This document shows, one piece after another, positions 45,783 through 54,562 of a stretch of 64,000 bases of DNA (the first letter of the stretch is position 1; every line of letters starts with the position of its first letter). The notes beneath the pieces are model-generated. The model saw only the letters and a list, made by a program, of their open reading frames with translations. It had not been told where the DNA came from and ran no database searches. The translations under genes and the position numbers were made by a program. The stretch lies in assembly GCF_016862555.1 (NCBI RefSeq), contig NZ_BONE01000038.1, positions 16,670-80,669 on the forward strand. The letters run 5' to 3'. Origin of the DNA: Asanoa siamensis (GTDB taxonomy: Bacteria > Actinomycetota > Actinomycetes > Mycobacteriales > Micromonosporaceae).

Positions 45783-47861
45783 CTAGGGCGTCGCGCTCGG
45801 GGTCAGGACGACCTGGTCGGTGCCGGTCAGGCCGTCGGGGTCGGTGTAGGTCGCCACGAACACGCCGAACAGGTCGTCACCCGGACCGTGCCCGGGCGCC
45901 GACGTGGTGATGGTGCCGGTGCACCCGGTCGCCGAGGTGATCGGGTGGCCGTGCTCGTCGTGGCCGAGGATGTAGTTGACCGTGACGTTCGCGCAGTTCA
46001 CGGGGTCGTTGTCGACCACGCTCACCTCGAAGGTGACCGTGTCGCCGAACTCGAACGGCTGCCCGTCGGCCGGCTGCACGAGCTCGACCTCCGGCGGGCG
46101 GGGGCCGACGACGAACTCGGGGATCTCGGCCGAGGCCGACCGGCCGGTGCTGTCGGTGACCTTCAGCGTGGGTCGGTAGGTGCCGGCCGCCGTGAACGTG
46201 TAGGACGGGTTGGGCGCGGTCGAGTCGACCCGGCCGTCGGCGTTGAAGTCCCACGCGTACCGCAGCGGGTCGCCGTCGGGGTCGACGGTGCCGGCGCTGG
46301 AGAACTGGACGACCAACGGCGGGTCACCCGCCAGCGGGGCGGCGCTGATCACCGGGATCGGCGTGCGGTTGCCGCGCACGAAGTCGAACCGGGCCAGCTG
46401 TGCGTCGGGGTTCTCCGAGAAGAAGCCGTCGCCGTATTCCAGAACGTAGAGCGCGCCGTCGGGGCCGAACTCCATGTCCATCGGGTTGTCGAAGACGAGC
46501 GACGGCAGCACCGGGCGGATGTCGTCGACGTTGCCGCGCCGGTCGAGCCGGAACTCCTTGGTGTAGTCGCGGCTCCACTCGTAGAACAGCGGCACGCCGT
46601 CATAGTATTCGGGCCACTTGACCCGCGATTTGTTGCGCCTGTCGTAGTCGTAGGCGGGGCCGCCCATCGGGCCGATGCCGCCCTCGCCCAGCTCGGGGAA
46701 CTCCTGCGACACGCCGTACGAGTAGTTCACCTCGGCCTTCTCGACCGGAGGCAGCCGGGTGAGCCCCGTGTTGTGCGGCGAGTTGTTGACCGGCCGGCGG
46801 CAGTCGAACGGTGCGCCCGAGGTGCCGGTGGCGAAGTCGTAGTCCACATAGGCCAGATCCGGACCGACGCAGTACGGCCAGCCGTAGTTGGCCGGCTTGT
46901 CGACGCGCATCCAGCGGCCGTGCCCCGCCGGGCCACGGGCCGGGTCGGGTTCGCCCGCGTCCGGCGAGTAGTCGCCGACGTAGACGTCGTTGGTCTGCCG
47001 GTTGACCGCGAACCGGAACGGGTTGCGGAAGCCCATCGCGAAGATCTCGGGCCGGGTCTTGGGCGTGCCGGCCCGGAACAGGTTGCCGGACGGGACGGTG
47101 TAGCCGCCGTTGGGCTTCACCCTGATCCGCAGCAGCTTGCCGCGCAGGTCGTTGGTGTTCGCCGACGTCCGCTGGGCGTCGAACGCCGGGTTGCGGTTGG
47201 CCCGCTCGTCGATCGGCACGTACCCGTCGGAGAAGAACGGGTTGGTGTCGTCGCCGGTGGACAGGTAGAGGTTGCCCTTGCCGTCGAAGTCGATCTGGCC
47301 GCCGACGTGGCAGCAGATGCCGCGGTCGGTGGCGACCTGGATGATCTTCTGCTCGGTGTCGAGCTTGAGACTGTTGCCTTCCAGCTTGAACCGGGAAAGC
47401 TGGAGGTGGCCCTTGAACGGGGCGAAGTCTTCCGGGGTGCCCTCGAACGGCGCGTCGCCCTCGTTGACGTCCGGCGTCGCCGGGTCGTCGACGGGGGTGT
47501 CGAGCACGGGGGAGTAGTAGAGATAGACCCACTTGTTGCGGCTGAAGTCGGGGTCGATCGCGACGCCCTGGAGTCCCTCTTCGTCGTGCTCGTAGACGGG
47601 CACGTCGGCGGCGAGGATGTTGAGCCCCGACCTCGGGTCGTGGATGCGTACCTCGCCCGTGCGGGCGGTGTGCAGCACCCGGTTGTCGGGCAGCACGGCG
47701 AGGCTCATCGGCTCACCGGGGAAGTCGTTGAGGGTCACCTTCTGGAAGTTGCTGTCGGCGGGCGGGCCGCCGGGTGGTGCGGCCGTGGCCGGGGACCACG
47801 AGACCGCGCCGCCGGACACCGCGAGGAGCGGCGCGACGAACAGGGCGAGCTTCTTGCGCAA
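45783..47861 (-). CDS. Secreted sugar-dehydrogenase-like beta-propeller protein with PKD domain
   Basis: A 692-aa exported protein. A Sec-type signal peptide (M-R-K-K-L-A-L-F... A-T-A-A, about 1-28) precedes a six-bladed glucose/sorbosone-dehydrogenase-like propeller (I-L-A-A-D-V-P-V-Y-E-H-D-E-E-G-L-Q-G-V-A-I-D-P-D-F; H-V-G-G-Q-I-D-F-D). A PKD domain spans about 490-570 (F-S-S-A-G-T-V-D-P-D-G-D-P-L-R-Y-A-W-D-F). The family can use PQQ, but whether this member is a dehydrogenase is unproven. It is alone between the AAA+ operon and the gene at 48198, with no cytochrome partner. Confidence 0.85.
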   Translation of the reverse strand: MRKKLALFVAPLLAVSGGAVSWSPATAAPPGGPPADSNFQKVTLNDFPGEPMSLAVLPDNRVLHTARTGEVRIHDPRSGLNILAADVPVYEHDEEGLQGVAIDPDFSRNKWVYLYYSPVLDTPVDDPATPDVNEGDAPFEGTPEDFAPFKGHLQLSRFKLEGNSLKLDTEQKIIQVATDRGICCHVGGQIDFDGKGNLYLSTGDDTNPFFSDGYVPIDERANRNPAFDAQRTSANTNDLRGKLLRIRVKPNGGYTVPSGNLFRAGTPKTRPEIFAMGFRNPFRFAVNRQTNDVYVGDYSPDAGEPDPARGPAGHGRWMRVDKPANYGWPYCVGPDLAYVDYDFATGTSGAPFDCRRPVNNSPHNTGLTRLPPVEKAEVNYSYGVSQEFPELGEGGIGPMGGPAYDYDRRNKSRVKWPEYYDGVPLFYEWSRDYTKEFRLDRRGNVDDIRPVLPSLVFDNPMDMEFGPDGALYVLEYGDGFFSENPDAQLARFDFVRGNRTPIPVISAAPLAGDPPLVVQFSSAGTVDPDGDPLRYAWDFNADGRVDSTAPNPSYTFTAAGTYRPTLKVTDSTGRSASAEIPEFVVGPRPPEVELVQPADGQPFEFGDTVTFEVSVVDNDPVNCANVTVNYILGHDEHGHPITSATGCTGTITTSAPGHGPGDDLFGVFVATYTDPDGLTGTDQVVLTPSATP

Positions 47862-48197
47862 CGGACGCCTCCCTTGTCTGGGTGGACAGAGTCACCCGGC
47901 CGGGAACAGGCGTCACGCGCCGTTCATCGCCGACACGAAGGCACGCCGGACGCACGGCCGGTCACGGGTGACCAGGCGTCGCCGGCTGGTGCCACAGGCC
48001 GACGAGTTGACGGATCACGGCGAGACGGTCGCGCGGCCGACGCGCGTCAGTGGGGCCCTTGCCACGGGGCCCGCGCACCGACAGGCGGCGAGGATCTCGC
48101 ACAGCGATGTGAAGTTCCGGAACCCCCCATCGATTGATCGGAACATCTCGATCCTGCCGGCTACCCTACGCGGGCCGCCGCTCGATGGAAAGCCAGA
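47862..48197. other. Intergenic region without recognised gene
   Basis: The 336 bp between the secreted propeller gene and the small membrane protein gene show no convincing frame. GGTCAC (47960-47965) and GTGACC (47968-47973) form a 6-bp inverted repeat separated by 2 bp, a weak operator candidate. A less GC-rich stretch at 48110-48160 contains two CGAT-type half-sites. Nothing else is seen. Confidence 0.4.
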
Positions 48198-48671
48198 TCA
48201 GCGCTCCAGCGCGTCCAGCGTGGCGTAGGTGACCGTGCCGTACACGAGGTGGGGGATGATGTCGCTGAGCCAGTCGGCGGCCGACCACGTGCGGGGATCG
48301 GAGACCTTGGTGCCGGCGAGCGAGCCGTCCGAGAGCGCCTGCGCGGCGAGCCCGGCGAGGACCGCGCCGACCGGCAGCGGGGGTCGCCAGCCGGACCCGT
48401 GCAGCAGCCCGAAGGCGGCACCCACGGAGACGCCGGTGAGCACGCCGGAGAGGCCGCCGAGCCCTTCCAGCCGGTTCTGCCGGTGCGAGTTCGTGCCGGG
48501 CAGGTCGACCGGCAGGTGCTTGATCACCGCCTCGACGGTCTCGGCCGGTGCGTCACTCGTGGGACGCCCGCGCACGGCCATGTCGAGATAGGTCGTCGCG
48601 TCGAGCGCCGCGCAGCCGGCCGCACCCGCCGCGGCGCCGGCGGTGACGCCGGACAGCATCCGCAGGTCCAT
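48198..48671 (-). CDS. Small membrane protein of unknown function
   Basis: A 157-aa protein with hydrophobic, glycine/alanine-rich segments near residues 7-24, 72-90 and 95-110. The sequence motif R-Q-N-R-L-E-G-L-G-G-L-S-G-V-L-T-G-V (about 60-77) suggests a glycine-zipper-like membrane helix. ATG at 48671 has AAGG upstream. No family recognised. It is divergent from the PHP gene. Confidence 0.65.
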   Translation of the reverse strand: MDLRMLSGVTAGAAAGAAGCAALDATTYLDMAVRGRPTSDAPAETVEAVIKHLPVDLPGTNSHRQNRLEGLGGLSGVLTGVSVGAAFGLLHGSGWRPPLPVGAVLAGLAAQALSDGSLAGTKVSDPRTWSAADWLSDIIPHLVYGTVTYATLDALER

Positions 48672-48712
48672 GCCCGCCACCTTCCCCACATCCCCGGCGC
48701 CAAACGGGCCGA

Positions 48713-48718
48713 TAGGGT
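48713..48718 (+). promoter_or_regulatory. Probable -10 element of the PHP phosphoesterase gene
   Basis: TAGGGT with 7 nt to the GTG at 48726 and no Shine-Dalgarno site. Confidence 0.5.
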
Positions 48719-48725
48719 TCGCGGC

Positions 48726-49520
48726 GTGACGCTTCCAGCCGACGGGCACGTGCACAGCCAGTTCTCGTGGGACGCGCCGGGCGGCGACATGGTGCGCAGC
48801 TGCGCGCGGGCGGTCGAGCTGGGCGTGCCGGCGGTCGCGTTCACCGAGCACGTCGACCTGACCCCGTGGACGATGCCCGGCGGCCGGGTCCGCCTCGGGC
48901 CACCGCTCGACCTGACGGGCTACCGGGCGGCGATCGACGAGTGCCGCGACCGGTTCCCGACGCTGCGCGTGCTGTCCGGTGTGGAGTTCAGCGAGCCGCA
49001 CTGGCACGCCGCGGAGCTGCGGGCGCTGGTCGCCCAGGGATTCGACCGGGTGCTCGGCTCGGTCCACTCCCGACGGATCGGCCCGGACCGGTACGTCGAG
49101 GTCGGTCACGCCTACGGCGAGGTCGCGGCGGCCGAGGTCGTCCGGGGCTACCTGGCCGAGGTGGTGCGGCTGGCGGACACCGGCACCGACTTCGAGGTGG
49201 TCACGCACGTCGACTACCCGTTGCGCCACTGGCCCGACACGGCGGGCCGGTGCGACATCGGCGACTTCGAGGAGGAGTTCCGCGTCGCGCTGGCGGCGGT
49301 GCGCCGTAGCGGGCGCGTTCTCGAGCTGAACACCCGTCGCCTGCTCCACACCCAGCTGCTGGGCTGGTGGCGGGAGGCCGGCGGCCGGGCGATCGCGTTC
49401 GGCAGCGACGCCCACGACCCCGACGCCGTGGCCCGGCAGTTCCGCCTCGCGGCCTACGCGGCCGAGGCGCACGGCTTCCGCCCGGGCCCGGACCCGGTCG
49501 GCCCGTGGCTCCGGGCCTAG
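48726..49520 (+). CDS. PHP-domain phosphoesterase (histidinol-phosphatase-like)
   Basis: A 264-aa PHP protein. Metal-binding motifs are visible: D-G-H-V-H-S-Q-F-S-W-D (residues 6-16), F-T-E-H-V-D-L (about 40), G-V-E-F-S-E (about 83), H-S-R-R-I (about 116), T-H-V-D-Y-P and F-G-S-D-A-H at the end. Fits a HisK-type histidinol phosphatase or a paralogue; no histidine genes are nearby, so the role is open. GTG start is leaderless. The gene ends with a 4-bp CTAG overlap against the iron-linked gene. Confidence 0.85.
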   Translation: MTLPADGHVHSQFSWDAPGGDMVRSCARAVELGVPAVAFTEHVDLTPWTMPGGRVRLGPPLDLTGYRAAIDECRDRFPTLRVLSGVEFSEPHWHAAELRALVAQGFDRVLGSVHSRRIGPDRYVEVGHAYGEVAAAEVVRGYLAEVVRLADTGTDFEVVTHVDYPLRHWPDTAGRCDIGDFEEEFRVALAAVRRSGRVLELNTRRLLHTQLLGWWREAGGRAIAFGSDAHDPDAVARQFRLAAYAAEAHGFRPGPDPVGPWLRA

Positions 49521-49981
49521 TGCGCCGCCCCCGCGGCGTACTCCTCGGGGTCGATCTCGATCCAGCGCCCGTCCGGTAGCTCCCAGTGGACCTCGTCGAC
49601 GTCCATGCGGTGGATCGCGTGGCCGTGGCCGACGTCGAGGAGGTCCGGGAGCGGGTGGGCCGCCGCGAACTCGAGCACCGCGGCGCGCAGCAGCGGCTCG
49701 CGCAGGCGGGTCGACCAGCCCGAGAGCCAGAGGTGGCCGCCGTCGGGGGCCGGGACCGCCAGCACCGTCGCGACGTCGTGCCCGTCCGACCCGGTCAGCG
49801 CCCGGTCGACCGGCGAGTCGACCGCGGTGAGCAGCAACGGCGAGCCGGCGCGGTCGAGCGCGTGCCGGACCGTGTGCGGGCCGCTGGGCCCCGCCACCCG
49901 GCGGGACACCTGGACCGTGCCCGGGGTGTGCCCGGAGGCCAGGGTGCGGGCGAGCGCGACGAGGTCGGTGGACTGCGTCAT
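49517..49981 (-). CDS. DUF2470-like protein under an iron box
   Basis: A 154-aa protein. The C-terminal block H-G-H-A-I-H-R-M-D-V-D-E-V-H-W-E-L-P-D-G-R (about 117-137) with the I-D-P-E-E-Y end resembles the DUF2470 domain that accompanies split-barrel, HugZ-type haem/flavin proteins. The call is by pattern only. ATG at 49981 has AGGAGG five bases upstream. An IdeR/DtxR-type box lies at 50010-50028 between it and the divergent rpsD-like gene, so iron limitation probably induces it. Confidence 0.55.
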   Translation of the reverse strand: MTQSTDLVALARTLASGHTPGTVQVSRRVAGPSGPHTVRHALDRAGSPLLLTAVDSPVDRALTGSDGHDVATVLAVPAPDGGHLWLSGWSTRLREPLLRAAVLEFAAAHPLPDLLDVGHGHAIHRMDVDEVHWELPDGRWIEIDPEEYAAGAAH

Positions 49982-50009
49982 GAGTGCCTCCTGGGGGTGC
50001 CGTTCCTGG

Positions 50010-50028
50010 TTAGGTTAGGCTAACCTCT
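50010..50028. promoter_or_regulatory. IdeR/DtxR-type iron box
   Basis: TTAGGTTAGGCTAACCTCT matches the consensus TTAGGTTAGGCTAACCTAA at 17 of 19 positions, including the whole inner palindrome. It is central to the divergent region between the DUF2470-like gene and the S4 paralogue, 26 bp from the latter's ATG, so iron-bound IdeR could repress both. Confidence 0.85.
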
Positions 50029-50054
50029 CGGCAGATCCAACCTCTGGAGGCAAG

Positions 50055-50663
50055 GTGAACGAGTCGCGGCCGAAGGCGAAGCTCTCGCGGGCGCTCGGCA
50101 TTCCGCTGACGCCGAAGTGCGTCAAGTACTTCGAGCGCCGGCCGTACCCGCCGGGTGTGCACGGTCGCGCGCGCCGCAAGGAGACCGACTACAAGGTCCG
50201 GCTGCTGGAGAAGCAGCGCCTGCGCCACCAGTACAACGTCAGCGAGGTGCAGATGCGCCGCGCGTTCACCGAGGCGCACCGGGGCACCGGCAAGACCGGC
50301 GAGCGGCTGGTCGTCGGCCTGGAGACCCGGCTCGACGCGCTCGTCCTGCGCGCCGGCTTCGCCCGCACCATCTACCAGGCCCGCCAGGCGGTGGCGCACG
50401 GGCACATCGCCGTCGACGGGCGCAAGGTCGACCGGCCCTCGTACCGCGTCGTGCCGTTCCAGACCATCGAGGTGCGGCCGAAGAGCAAGGACAAGACCCC
50501 GTTCCAGATCGCGGCCACGGGTACGCACGTCGGCGCGCGCACCGCTCCCTACCTGTCGACCTCGATCGCGGACCTGCGCACCACGCTGATCCGGCTGCCC
50601 GAGCGCGCCGAGATCCCGGTGCTCTGCGACGAGCAACTGGTCGTCGAGTTCTACAGCCGGTGA
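50055..50663 (+). CDS. rpsD: Cysteine-poor ribosomal protein S4 paralogue
   Basis: A 202-aa S4 protein. The N-terminal region ([24 protein letters not shown]) lacks the four-cysteine zinc ribbon of the usual S4 and retains only one cysteine; the S4 RNA-binding domain ([20 protein letters not shown], about 95-115) is intact. It resembles the Streptomyces stand-alone S4. ATG at 50055 has CTGGAGG upstream. An iron box lies 26 bp before it. It overlaps the M20 peptidase gene by 4 bp. Whether it is the only S4 in the genome cannot be known here. Confidence 0.85.
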   Translation: MNESRPKAKLSRALGIPLTPKCVKYFERRPYPPGVHGRARRKETDYKVRLLEKQRLRHQYNVSEVQMRRAFTEAHRGTGKTGERLVVGLETRLDALVLRAGFARTIYQARQAVAHGHIAVDGRKVDRPSYRVVPFQTIEVRPKSKDKTPFQIAATGTHVGARTAPYLSTSIADLRTTLIRLPERAEIPVLCDEQLVVEFYSR

Positions 50664-51835
50664 GCCTGCCGACTCCCGAACGGGCCGGCGCGGTCGATCT
50701 CGCGCCGGTCCGCGGGTGGCTGCGCGACCGGCGGGCGGCGATGCTCGCGGAGATCGGCGACTACGTGGGCGTGGAGACGCCCAGCGACAGCAAGCCGCAC
50801 CTCGACCGTGGGCTCGACTGGGTGACCGACCGCCTGGTCGCCGCGCTGGGTCCCGCTTCGACGAGCGATCGGGTACGCGCCGCGGCGCACGGCGACACCC
50901 TGGTCGCCGACTTCCCCGGGACGGGCCCGCGCCGGCTGCTGCTCCTGTGCCACTACGACACGGTCTGGCCGGCCGGCGCGCTGGCCGAGTGGCCGTTCAC
51001 CGTGGACGGTCCGATCGCCCGCGGCCCCGGCGTCTTCGACATGAAGGCCGGGTTGGTGCAGGCGCTCTGGGCGGTCCGCGCACTCGACGCGGCCGGCCTG
51101 CCCCGCCCGCCGCTACGCGTCGTGCTCAACGGCGACGAGGAGATCGGCAGCGTGGCGTCCCGGCCGGTCCTGGAGGCGGCGGCGTCCGGGGTGACCGCGG
51201 CACTCGTCCTGGAGCCTGGGATCGACGGCGCGCTCAAGACCGCGCGCAAGGGCCTCGGCCTGCTCCGGATCGACGTCACCGGCGTCGAGGCACACGCGGG
51301 CCTGGACCCGGACAAGGGCGTCAGCGCGATCGACGAGGTGGCCCGGGTCGTGCTGTGGCTGCGCTCACTGGCCGCGCTGGACCGCGGGACGAGCGTCAAC
51401 GTCGGCACGATCGCGGGCGGCTCGCGGGCCAACGTGATCGCCGGCCACGCCTCGGCGACCGTCGACGTGCGGGTGACCGATCCGGCGGAGGCCGCCCGGA
51501 TCGACGCGGCGCTGGCCGCGTTGCGGCCGTCCGACCCGCGCTTGCGGGTCACGGTGGACGGCGGCTGGAACCGCCCACCGATGCCGCGTACGCCGGGCAT
51601 CGCGGCGATGGTCGACCTGGCCCGCGCGGTCGCGGCGGTCCTCGGCGAGGACCTGTCCGAGCGCGCGGTCGGCGGCGGCAGCGACGGCAACTTCCTGGCG
51701 GCCCTCGGCGTGCCCCTGCTCGACGGCCTCGGCGCGGTGGGGTCGGGCGCGCACGCCCGCGACGAGCACATCGACATCGACGCCACTGTGGACCGTGCGG
51801 CGCTGATCGCCGGAATCATCCACGCCTTCGCCTGA
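50660..51835 (+). CDS. M20-family zinc peptidase (glutamate-carboxypeptidase-like)
   Basis: A 391-aa M20 peptidase. Visible metal/catalytic residues include H-Y-D-T-V-W-P (about 96-102), F-D-M-K-A-G (about 129-134), N-G-D-E-E-I-G-S (about 158-165) and L-E-P-G-I-D-G. The C-terminal histidine is in A-H-A-R-D-E-H. GTG at 50660 overlaps the S4 stop as GTGA. No signal peptide. The coupling to rpsD is unexplained; substrates of this branch include glutamate- or carnosine-type dipeptides. Confidence 0.88.
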   Translation: MSLPTPERAGAVDLAPVRGWLRDRRAAMLAEIGDYVGVETPSDSKPHLDRGLDWVTDRLVAALGPASTSDRVRAAAHGDTLVADFPGTGPRRLLLLCHYDTVWPAGALAEWPFTVDGPIARGPGVFDMKAGLVQALWAVRALDAAGLPRPPLRVVLNGDEEIGSVASRPVLEAAASGVTAALVLEPGIDGALKTARKGLGLLRIDVTGVEAHAGLDPDKGVSAIDEVARVVLWLRSLAALDRGTSVNVGTIAGGSRANVIAGHASATVDVRVTDPAEAARIDAALAALRPSDPRLRVTVDGGWNRPPMPRTPGIAAMVDLARAVAAVLGEDLSERAVGGGSDGNFLAALGVPLLDGLGAVGSGAHARDEHIDIDATVDRAALIAGIIHAFA

Positions 51836-52055
51836 CCGCCAACCACCCGGGGCAGGGACACGACTCCATCCTAGGACGCCTTACGGGGTGGGGCCCACGT
51901 GGCATCTCGCGCCGATCACCAGTGCGACCCCGTCCCACCATCGTGGACTCCGGCACGCCGGCCGGGCGCGAGGGGAAGGTCGTCGGCACCGGCGCATGGC
52001 CGACGCTGTGACCGGCGCTACAGCCGTTTCGCCGGCAAAGAGGGCCGATTGCGGC

Positions 52056-52061
52056 TAGACC
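52056..52061 (+). promoter_or_regulatory. Probable -10 element of the UvrA-like gene
   Basis: TAGACC with 7 nt to the ATG at 52069; the 233-bp gap before it holds no recognisable gene. Confidence 0.45.
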
Positions 52062-52068
52062 GGAGACT

Positions 52069-54519
52069 ATGGCACCCGCGAAGCTCGCCGCCCCGCCGGA
52101 TACGCTGCCGCGCGCCATCGCGGCCCGCGGCGTCCGGCACAACACCCTGCGCGACCTCGACGTGGACGTGCCCCTCTGGCGCACCGTGGTCATCGCCGGT
52201 GTCTCCGGCTCCGGTAAGACCTCCCTCGCCATGGGCACCCTCTACGCCGAAGGTGTGCACCGCTTTCTCGAAGGCCTCAGCACCTACAGCCGGCGCCGGC
52301 TCACCCAGGCCCAGCGCCCGGACGCCGACCGCATCGACCACCTGCCGCCCGCCCTCGCGCTGCGGCAGCGCCCGCCCACGCCCGGCCCGCGGAGCACCGT
52401 CGGCACGATGAGCGAGGTCCTCAACGTCCTGCGGCTCATCATGTCCCGGCTCGGCACCCACCGCTGCCCGAACGGCCACGAGGTGCCGCCGTCCGTTGCC
52501 ACGCAGGCGATGGAGATCCAGTGCCCGGTCGACGGCGTGCGGTTCGAGGCGCCGGGCGCCGAGTCGTTCGCGTTCAACTCGATCGGCGCGTGCCCCGGCT
52601 GCAACGGCATCGGCACCCGGTACGACGTCGACCCCGACAGCCTCGTGCCGGACCAGAGCAAGACGATCGCGGAAGGCGCCGTGCTGCCCTGGAACGTCGG
52701 CGGCCGCCGGCTGAGCATGTACGCCGCCGGTGAGCTGGGCGTCCGGCTCGACGTCCCGTACCGCAAGCTCACCCGCAAGGAGAAGAACTTCGTGCTGCAC
52801 GGCGGCCCGCGCAAGCAGATGGTCGTCGTCTCGGGGCGCAACGGGCGCCGCGTGCCGCTCAACGTCACCTACGACAACGCGGTCACCGCCGCCGAGAAGT
52901 CGGAGAAGAGCAGGTTCCTCGTCTCCCACACCTGCCCCGTCTGCCACGGCACCCGGCTGCGGCCCGAGGCGTTGCGCTCGACGCTCGAGGGCCGCAACCT
53001 GGCCGAGATCAGCGCGCTCGACCTCGACGAGCTCGCCGCGTTCGCGAACACCATCCCGCAACACCTGCCGGCCGAGCTGAACCGGCTCACCACCGGGCTC
53101 GTCGGTGAGCTGACCGGTGCGATCGGCCCGCTGCTCGACCTCGGCCTCGGCTACCTCGGCCTCGACCGGGCCGGCGCCACCCTGTCCACAGGGGAGCTGC
53201 AACGGATCGAGCTGACCTCGACGGTCAGGGCCAACACCACGGGCATGTTGTACGTCCTGGACGAGCCGAGCGTCGGCCTGCACCCGAGCAACGTCGAGGG
53301 GCTGCGCAAGACGATCGCCGCCCTGGCGGGCAACGGCAACACGGTCGTCATCGTCGAGCACGACCTCGACCTGATCCGGAGCGCGGACTGGATCATCGAG
53401 CTCGGCCCAGGCGCCGGCCGGCTCGGCGGCACGATCGTCGCGCAGGGCACGCCCGACCAGGTCCAGCGCGACCGGAAGTCCATCGTGGGCCCGTTCCTGG
53501 ACGGGGGCCCCGCGGTCGACCGCCCGCCCCGCCCGCTGCCCCGCGAGCGGGCCACGATCGCCGTGCGCCGCCTCTACAACCTGCGCAACGTGACCGCGGG
53601 CTTCCCGGTCGGCCGCCTGACGGCGCTGGCCGGCCCGTCCGGCGCGGGCAAGACCGCCCTCGTGCTGGACAGCCTGATCCCGGCGGCCCGCGCGCTGCTC
53701 GCCGGCAAGGACCTGCCCGCGCACGTGAAGTCCCTCGACCTCGGGAGCATCCGCCAGATCGTCGAGATCGACGCCACCCCGATCGGGCTCAACGCCCGGT
53801 CGACGCCGAGCACCTACTCCGGCGCCTTCGACGCCATCCGGACCTACTTCGCCGCGGCGTCGGGCCGTACACCCGGCCATTTCTCGTTCAACACGAAGGC
53901 GGGCCAGTGCCCGACCTGCCGCGGGATCGGCTCGCTCGACCTGGACGTGCAGTACCTGCCCGACATCAACGTCGTCTGCCCCACCTGCGACGGCGCGCGG
54001 TTCAATCCCGAGACGCTGGCGGTACGGGTAGACGACCGCACCATCTCCGACGTGCTGAGCATGACCGTGCGCGAGGCCCTGGACGCGTACGCCGACGTGC
54101 CGACCATCGTCCGTCCACTGAGGCCCATCCTCGACGTCGGCCTGGGCTACCTGCGCCTCGGTGAGCCGACCCCGGCCCTGTCCGGCGGCGAGTCGCAGCG
54201 CCTGCGCATCGCGGCCCGCCTGCGCAGCAGCCAGCGCGACGTCCTCTACGTGCTCGACGAGCCGTCGACGGGCCTGCACCCGGTGGACATCCGTACCCTC
54301 GTCGGGGTCTTCGACCGGCTCCTCGCCGACGGCGCCACCATCATCGTGATCGACCACGACCTGGACGTGCTGGCGGCGGCCGACCACGTCATCGACATGG
54401 GCCCGAGCGGCGGCCCCGACGGCGGGCGCATCGTCGCCCGTGGCACGCCGGCGGAGGTCGCCGCCGACCCGCACAGCGTCACCGGCCCGTGGCTGGCCGC
54501 GCACCTGGCCCGCGGATAG
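52069..54519 (+). CDS. UvrA-like excinuclease ATPase paralogue
   Basis: An 816-aa UvrA family protein, shorter than canonical UvrA (about 940-990 aa). Two ABC modules are present: Walker A G-V-S-G-S-G-K-T (about 44-51) with signature L-S-T-G-E-L-Q-R, then G-P-S-G-A-G-K-T with L-S-G-G-E-S-Q-R (about 710). Zinc-type cysteines occur in C-P-G-C-N-G and C-P-V-C-H-G, and a second set in C-P-T-C-R-G/C-P-T-C-D-G. Paralogues of this kind often accompany antibiotic producers for DNA-drug tolerance, or have unknown roles. No uvrB or uvrC nearby. Leaderless-type start. Confidence 0.85.
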   Translation: MAPAKLAAPPDTLPRAIAARGVRHNTLRDLDVDVPLWRTVVIAGVSGSGKTSLAMGTLYAEGVHRFLEGLSTYSRRRLTQAQRPDADRIDHLPPALALRQRPPTPGPRSTVGTMSEVLNVLRLIMSRLGTHRCPNGHEVPPSVATQAMEIQCPVDGVRFEAPGAESFAFNSIGACPGCNGIGTRYDVDPDSLVPDQSKTIAEGAVLPWNVGGRRLSMYAAGELGVRLDVPYRKLTRKEKNFVLHGGPRKQMVVVSGRNGRRVPLNVTYDNAVTAAEKSEKSRFLVSHTCPVCHGTRLRPEALRSTLEGRNLAEISALDLDELAAFANTIPQHLPAELNRLTTGLVGELTGAIGPLLDLGLGYLGLDRAGATLSTGELQRIELTSTVRANTTGMLYVLDEPSVGLHPSNVEGLRKTIAALAGNGNTVVIVEHDLDLIRSADWIIELGPGAGRLGGTIVAQGTPDQVQRDRKSIVGPFLDGGPAVDRPPRPLPRERATIAVRRLYNLRNVTAGFPVGRLTALAGPSGAGKTALVLDSLIPAARALLAGKDLPAHVKSLDLGSIRQIVEIDATPIGLNARSTPSTYSGAFDAIRTYFAAASGRTPGHFSFNTKAGQCPTCRGIGSLDLDVQYLPDINVVCPTCDGARFNPETLAVRVDDRTISDVLSMTVREALDAYADVPTIVRPLRPILDVGLGYLRLGEPTPALSGGESQRLRIAARLRSSQRDVLYVLDEPSTGLHPVDIRTLVGVFDRLLADGATIIVIDHDLDVLAAADHVIDMGPSGGPDGGRIVARGTPAEVAADPHSVTGPWLAAHLARG

Positions 54520-54555
54520 GAAACGGCCCCCCGCACGAGGCAGGGAGCCGTTTCC
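54519..54555. terminator. Hairpin between convergent UvrA-like and M14 genes
   Basis: GGAAACGGC (54519-54527) pairs with GCCGTTTCC (54547-54555), and the bases next inside the loop can extend the stem weakly. It lies between two convergent genes and its arms end in A/T-rich flanks in both directions, so bidirectional termination is plausible. Confidence 0.6.
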
Positions 54556-54562
54556 GAACCCG

